Shown here in pieces: positions 62,279 to 64,000 of a stretch of 64,000 bases of DNA. Position 1 is the stretch's first letter, and each line of letters opens with the position of its first letter. Under the pieces are notes generated by a model. That model was not told the origin of the DNA. It did no database searches and saw only the letters and a list, made by a program, of their open reading frames with translations. Source of the DNA: Bin5 sp965208965 (GTDB lineage: Bacteria > Chloroflexota > Anaerolineae > Caldilineales > Caldilineaceae); the NCBI GenBank assembly GCA_965208965.1, contig OZ242384.1, positions 372,001 to 436,000 on the forward strand. The letters run 5' to 3'. The position numbers were made by a program, and so were the translations under genes.

Positions 62279-62306
62279 AACAGTCCATCGAAATCGATGG
62301 ACTGTT
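62279..62306. terminator. bidirectional terminator between convergent genes
   Basis: A 13-bp perfect stem (62279-62291 with 62294-62306) with a very small loop. Four T in a row end the stem on the minus strand. It separates the TIM-barrel gene from the convergent OsmC gene. Confidence 0.75.
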
Positions 62307-62364
62307 CGTTTACTGCTATTCTAAAGCGGTATATTGCCTGCGCGCTGCCCGGTCGTTTGGAAGT

Positions 62365-62787
62365 TTACCCTACCAACTCGGCATCGAGGACGATTTCGTC
62401 AACTGAAGCCAGAGCCTTGGAAACGGGGCAGCCATCCTTGGCCTGGGCGGCGTACTCAGCGAACTTTTCTGCAGACAGTCCGGGAACTTCGGCCCGGCAT
62501 GTCAACTCAATCTTGCTGATGGCAGGGCCGTCGGTGAGATGGACAGCGGCCGTGGTGTTGACACTTGTGGGCGTGAAGTCATCGCCGCTCAGGAGGGCGG
62601 AGAGAAACATCGAGTAGCAGCCGGCATGCGCTGCGCCAATCAGTTCTTCCGGGTTGGTGCCGGGTCCGGACTCGAAGCGGGAGGAGAAGCTGAAAGGGCC
62701 CTCGTAGAGGCCACTACCTAGTTTCATTGTGCCGGAGCCGTCATTCAATGTGCCATTCCAGGTGGCGGAGGCATTACGCACGGTCAT
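62365..62787 (-). CDS. OsmC/Ohr-family peroxiredoxin-like protein
   Basis: 140 residues from the ATG at 62787, after AGGAGG. Starts V-R-N-A-S-A-T-W-N-G and keeps P-E-E-L-I-G-A-A-H-A-G-C-Y with the peroxidatic Cys; the resolving Cys lies in A-K-D-G-C-P-V-S-K. OsmC proteins reduce organic hydroperoxides. Promoter at 62892-62920. Confidence 0.93.
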   Translation of the reverse strand: MTVRNASATWNGTLNDGSGTMKLGSGLYEGPFSFSSRFESGPGTNPEELIGAAHAGCYSMFLSALLSGDDFTPTSVNTTAAVHLTDGPAISKIELTCRAEVPGLSAEKFAEYAAQAKDGCPVSKALASVDEIVLDAELVG

Positions 62788-62891
62788 GGAGATTCCTCCT
62801 GATTGTGATGTGTTGATGGACGCTTGGGAAGCAACCGAAATTGGATGTGAACCGGTTGGCAATTTGAAAGCATTGGGTAACAACGGGCAGA

Positions 62892-62920
62892 ATTTTAGCA
62901 TAGTCTATTTGGCAGATCAA
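62892..62920 (-). promoter_or_regulatory. promoter of the OsmC gene
   Basis: Minus-strand TTGATC (62915-62920), a 17-base spacer and TAAAAT (62892-62897) with an extended TG. The leader is about 98 bases. The 331-base gap 62788-63118 otherwise holds the palindromic repeat at 63024. Confidence 0.7.
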
Positions 62921-63023
62921 ACTTTCGGGAAGAGAGGGGCGCCTTCCATTCCTGGGGCAAGAAGGGCCAGATGAGGAATGTGCGGCGGCGGGTGTATTGT
63001 CTGCCGGCTTTTGAAGCGGCACA

Positions 63024-63044
63024 GGGCGGGCCTTGTGCCTGCCC
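63024..63044. repeat. palindromic dispersed repeat, copy 2
   Basis: GGGCGGGC and GCCTGCCC around CTTGT form an 8-bp hairpin (one G-U pair). The complement matches copy 1 at 59993-60013 closely. Confidence 0.6.
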
Positions 63045-63118
63045 CTAGCGGACCGGAGTGGGCGGGAGTAGTCCCTGAAAACCACTTGACAGTTGCACCG
63101 AGGGCGGGAGAGCAGAAG

Positions 63119-64000
63119 ATGGAGATTACGAAAGCGGTCATCACCACTGCCAGGCGCACACAGAGAAGTCTCCCCCTGCAGACGATAATCGACAGTGACA
63201 GGGTGGAGAAATCGGTCTTGCGCATTCTGGTGGAAGAGGTAATCGACGCCGGCGTCGACGAAATCTGCGTCATTGTTTATCCGGGCGATGAAACGGCCTA
63301 TGCTGCGACGGTCGGAGAGCATGCCGGCCGACTCCATTTTGTTCAGCAGGAGGAGCAGCTGGGCTACGCGCATGCTGTATACTGCGCGCGGGATTTCGTT
63401 GGCCCCGACTCCTTTCTACACCTGGTGGGGGACCACTTGTACGTCCGGCCAAACGGAGGGCGTTGCGCGGCGCGCGTTGTCGAGGCGGCGCGTTTACATA
63501 ACAGCTCGGTTTCTGCGGTACAGGCGACGCGGGAGACTCTCCTTCCTTACTTCGGCGCGGTGGGCGGCCACCGACTGCCCGGGCAGACGGGGCTATATCA
63601 GGTGGAGACCGTAGTTGAGAAACCCACTCCCACCGAAGCTGAACAGAGGTTGGTGGCATCCGGCCTGCGCGCGGGCCACTATCTCTGCTTCTTCGGCATT
63701 CACGTCCTGACGGCAACGGTCATGGAGTTACTCGGTGGGCTGCTCTCTTCTACGAATGCGGAAGGATCAAACGGGATCCCTGGCGCCGGGCTCTCGCTGT
63801 CGGCAGCTCTGAATCTACTGGCGCAGAGAGAGCAGTATCTGGCTTTGGAGCAAAGGGGCATGCGTCTCGACATCGGAGTCAAGTACGGCTTACTAACCGC
63901 CCAAATCGCGCTGGCATTGAACGGACAGGACCGGGATGAAATGCTTACCCGTCTGCTGGATCTGCTGATGACCCGCTCGATGCAGGAGGGGGAGGAGCCG
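63119..64000 (+). CDS. sugar nucleotidyltransferase, UTP-glucose-1-phosphate uridylyltransferase-like (partial)
   Basis: Open from the ATG at 63119 to the window edge, 294 codons with no stop. GalU-like features: A-V-I-T-T-A at the first strand, L-P-L-Q-T-I-I-D, L-V-G-D-H-L-Y-V with the metal Asp, V-V-E-K-P and a late L-D-I-G-V-K-Y-G. The usual Gly-rich G-x-G-T-R nucleotide loop reads T-T-A-R-R-T-Q-R here. It would activate a sugar 1-phosphate as a nucleotide sugar, perhaps for glycans made with the glycosyltransferase at 58691. GGGAGA lies upstream. The 3' end is missing. Confidence 0.75.
   Translation, partial: MEITKAVITTARRTQRSLPLQTIIDSDRVEKSVLRILVEEVIDAGVDEICVIVYPGDETAYAATVGEHAGRLHFVQQEEQLGYAHAVYCARDFVGPDSFLHLVGDHLYVRPNGGRCAARVVEAARLHNSSVSAVQATRETLLPYFGAVGGHRLPGQTGLYQVETVVEKPTPTEAEQRLVASGLRAGHYLCFFGIHVLTATVMELLGGLLSSTNAEGSNGIPGAGLSLSAALNLLAQREQYLALEQRGMRLDIGVKYGLLTAQIALALNGQDRDEMLTRLLDLLMTRSMQEGEEP

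Overview
The window looks like chromosomal DNA from an uncultured, fairly high-GC bacterium, most likely Chloroflexota (Caldilineales/Anaerolineae-like). Pointers are the many sugar ABC importers whose lipoproteins have an Ala/Pro-rich linker after the lipobox cysteine, regular use of TTG starts behind strong Shine-Dalgarno sites, and a yebC-ruvC-ruvA block. This placement is inferred from gene content and style, not from a marker phylogeny.

About 0-44 kb is a dense carbohydrate-scavenging region. Minus-strand operon 1 (8903 to 1766) encodes a solute-binding lipoprotein, two MalF/MalG-type permeases, a MalK-type ATPase, an IolE-like TIM-barrel isomerase and a CE15-like esterase. Minus-strand operon 2 (13747 to 9230) encodes a binding protein, two permeases and an Asp-box (sialidase-fold) protein. 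Plus-strand genes follow: a bifunctional rhamnulose-1-phosphate aldolase/dehydrogenase, an amidase and a kelch lipoprotein. A second plus-strand locus (19895-31043) holds a Gfo/Idh/MocA oxidoreductase, a TIM-barrel isomerase, an oligopeptide-type (family 5) importer without ATPase genes, two tandem paralogous GHL10-like predicted glycoside hydrolases, and a near-duplicate of the oxidoreductase. A third MalEFG-type importer without ATPase (34649 to 31139) follows. Then comes a four-gene operon with a hydroxyacid dehydrogenase, a mannonate-dehydratase-like protein, an odd P-loop protein and an amidohydrolase, and then single enzymes (PhyH-type oxygenase, SDR, FAH-family hydrolase). Only one complete sugar-type ATPase gene (4355-5437) is visible for three MalEFG-type importers.

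About 44-50 kb holds a methyltransferase, a cupin and a complete BMP-type (nucleoside-like) importer, ended by a strong bidirectional terminator shared with a minus-strand tRNA-Thr(CGT). About 50-55 kb is housekeeping on the minus strand: efp, ruvA, ruvC, yebC and pyrG. Upstream of pyrG lies a good sigma70 promoter, a structured stretch of about 165 bases and an intrinsic terminator: an unannotated small RNA or a pyrG attenuator. This is the most interesting non-coding signal in the window.

About 55-58 kb is an insertion-sequence graveyard: a multiply frameshifted IS630-type element flanked by TA, next to an ISKra4-type element broken by a -1 shift. The last 6 kb carry acpS, a DPM1/GtrB-like glycosyltransferase, an LDH2-type dehydrogenase, a TIM-barrel isomerase, an OsmC-family protein and the start of a sugar nucleotidyltransferase that runs off the end. 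Dispersed short repeats occur around and downstream of the insertion sequences. All four binding-protein/permease junctions in the MalEFG- and Dpp-type operons contain a strong RNA hairpin, which suggests a shared way of setting binding protein above permease. No CRISPR array, prophage or rRNA was seen.
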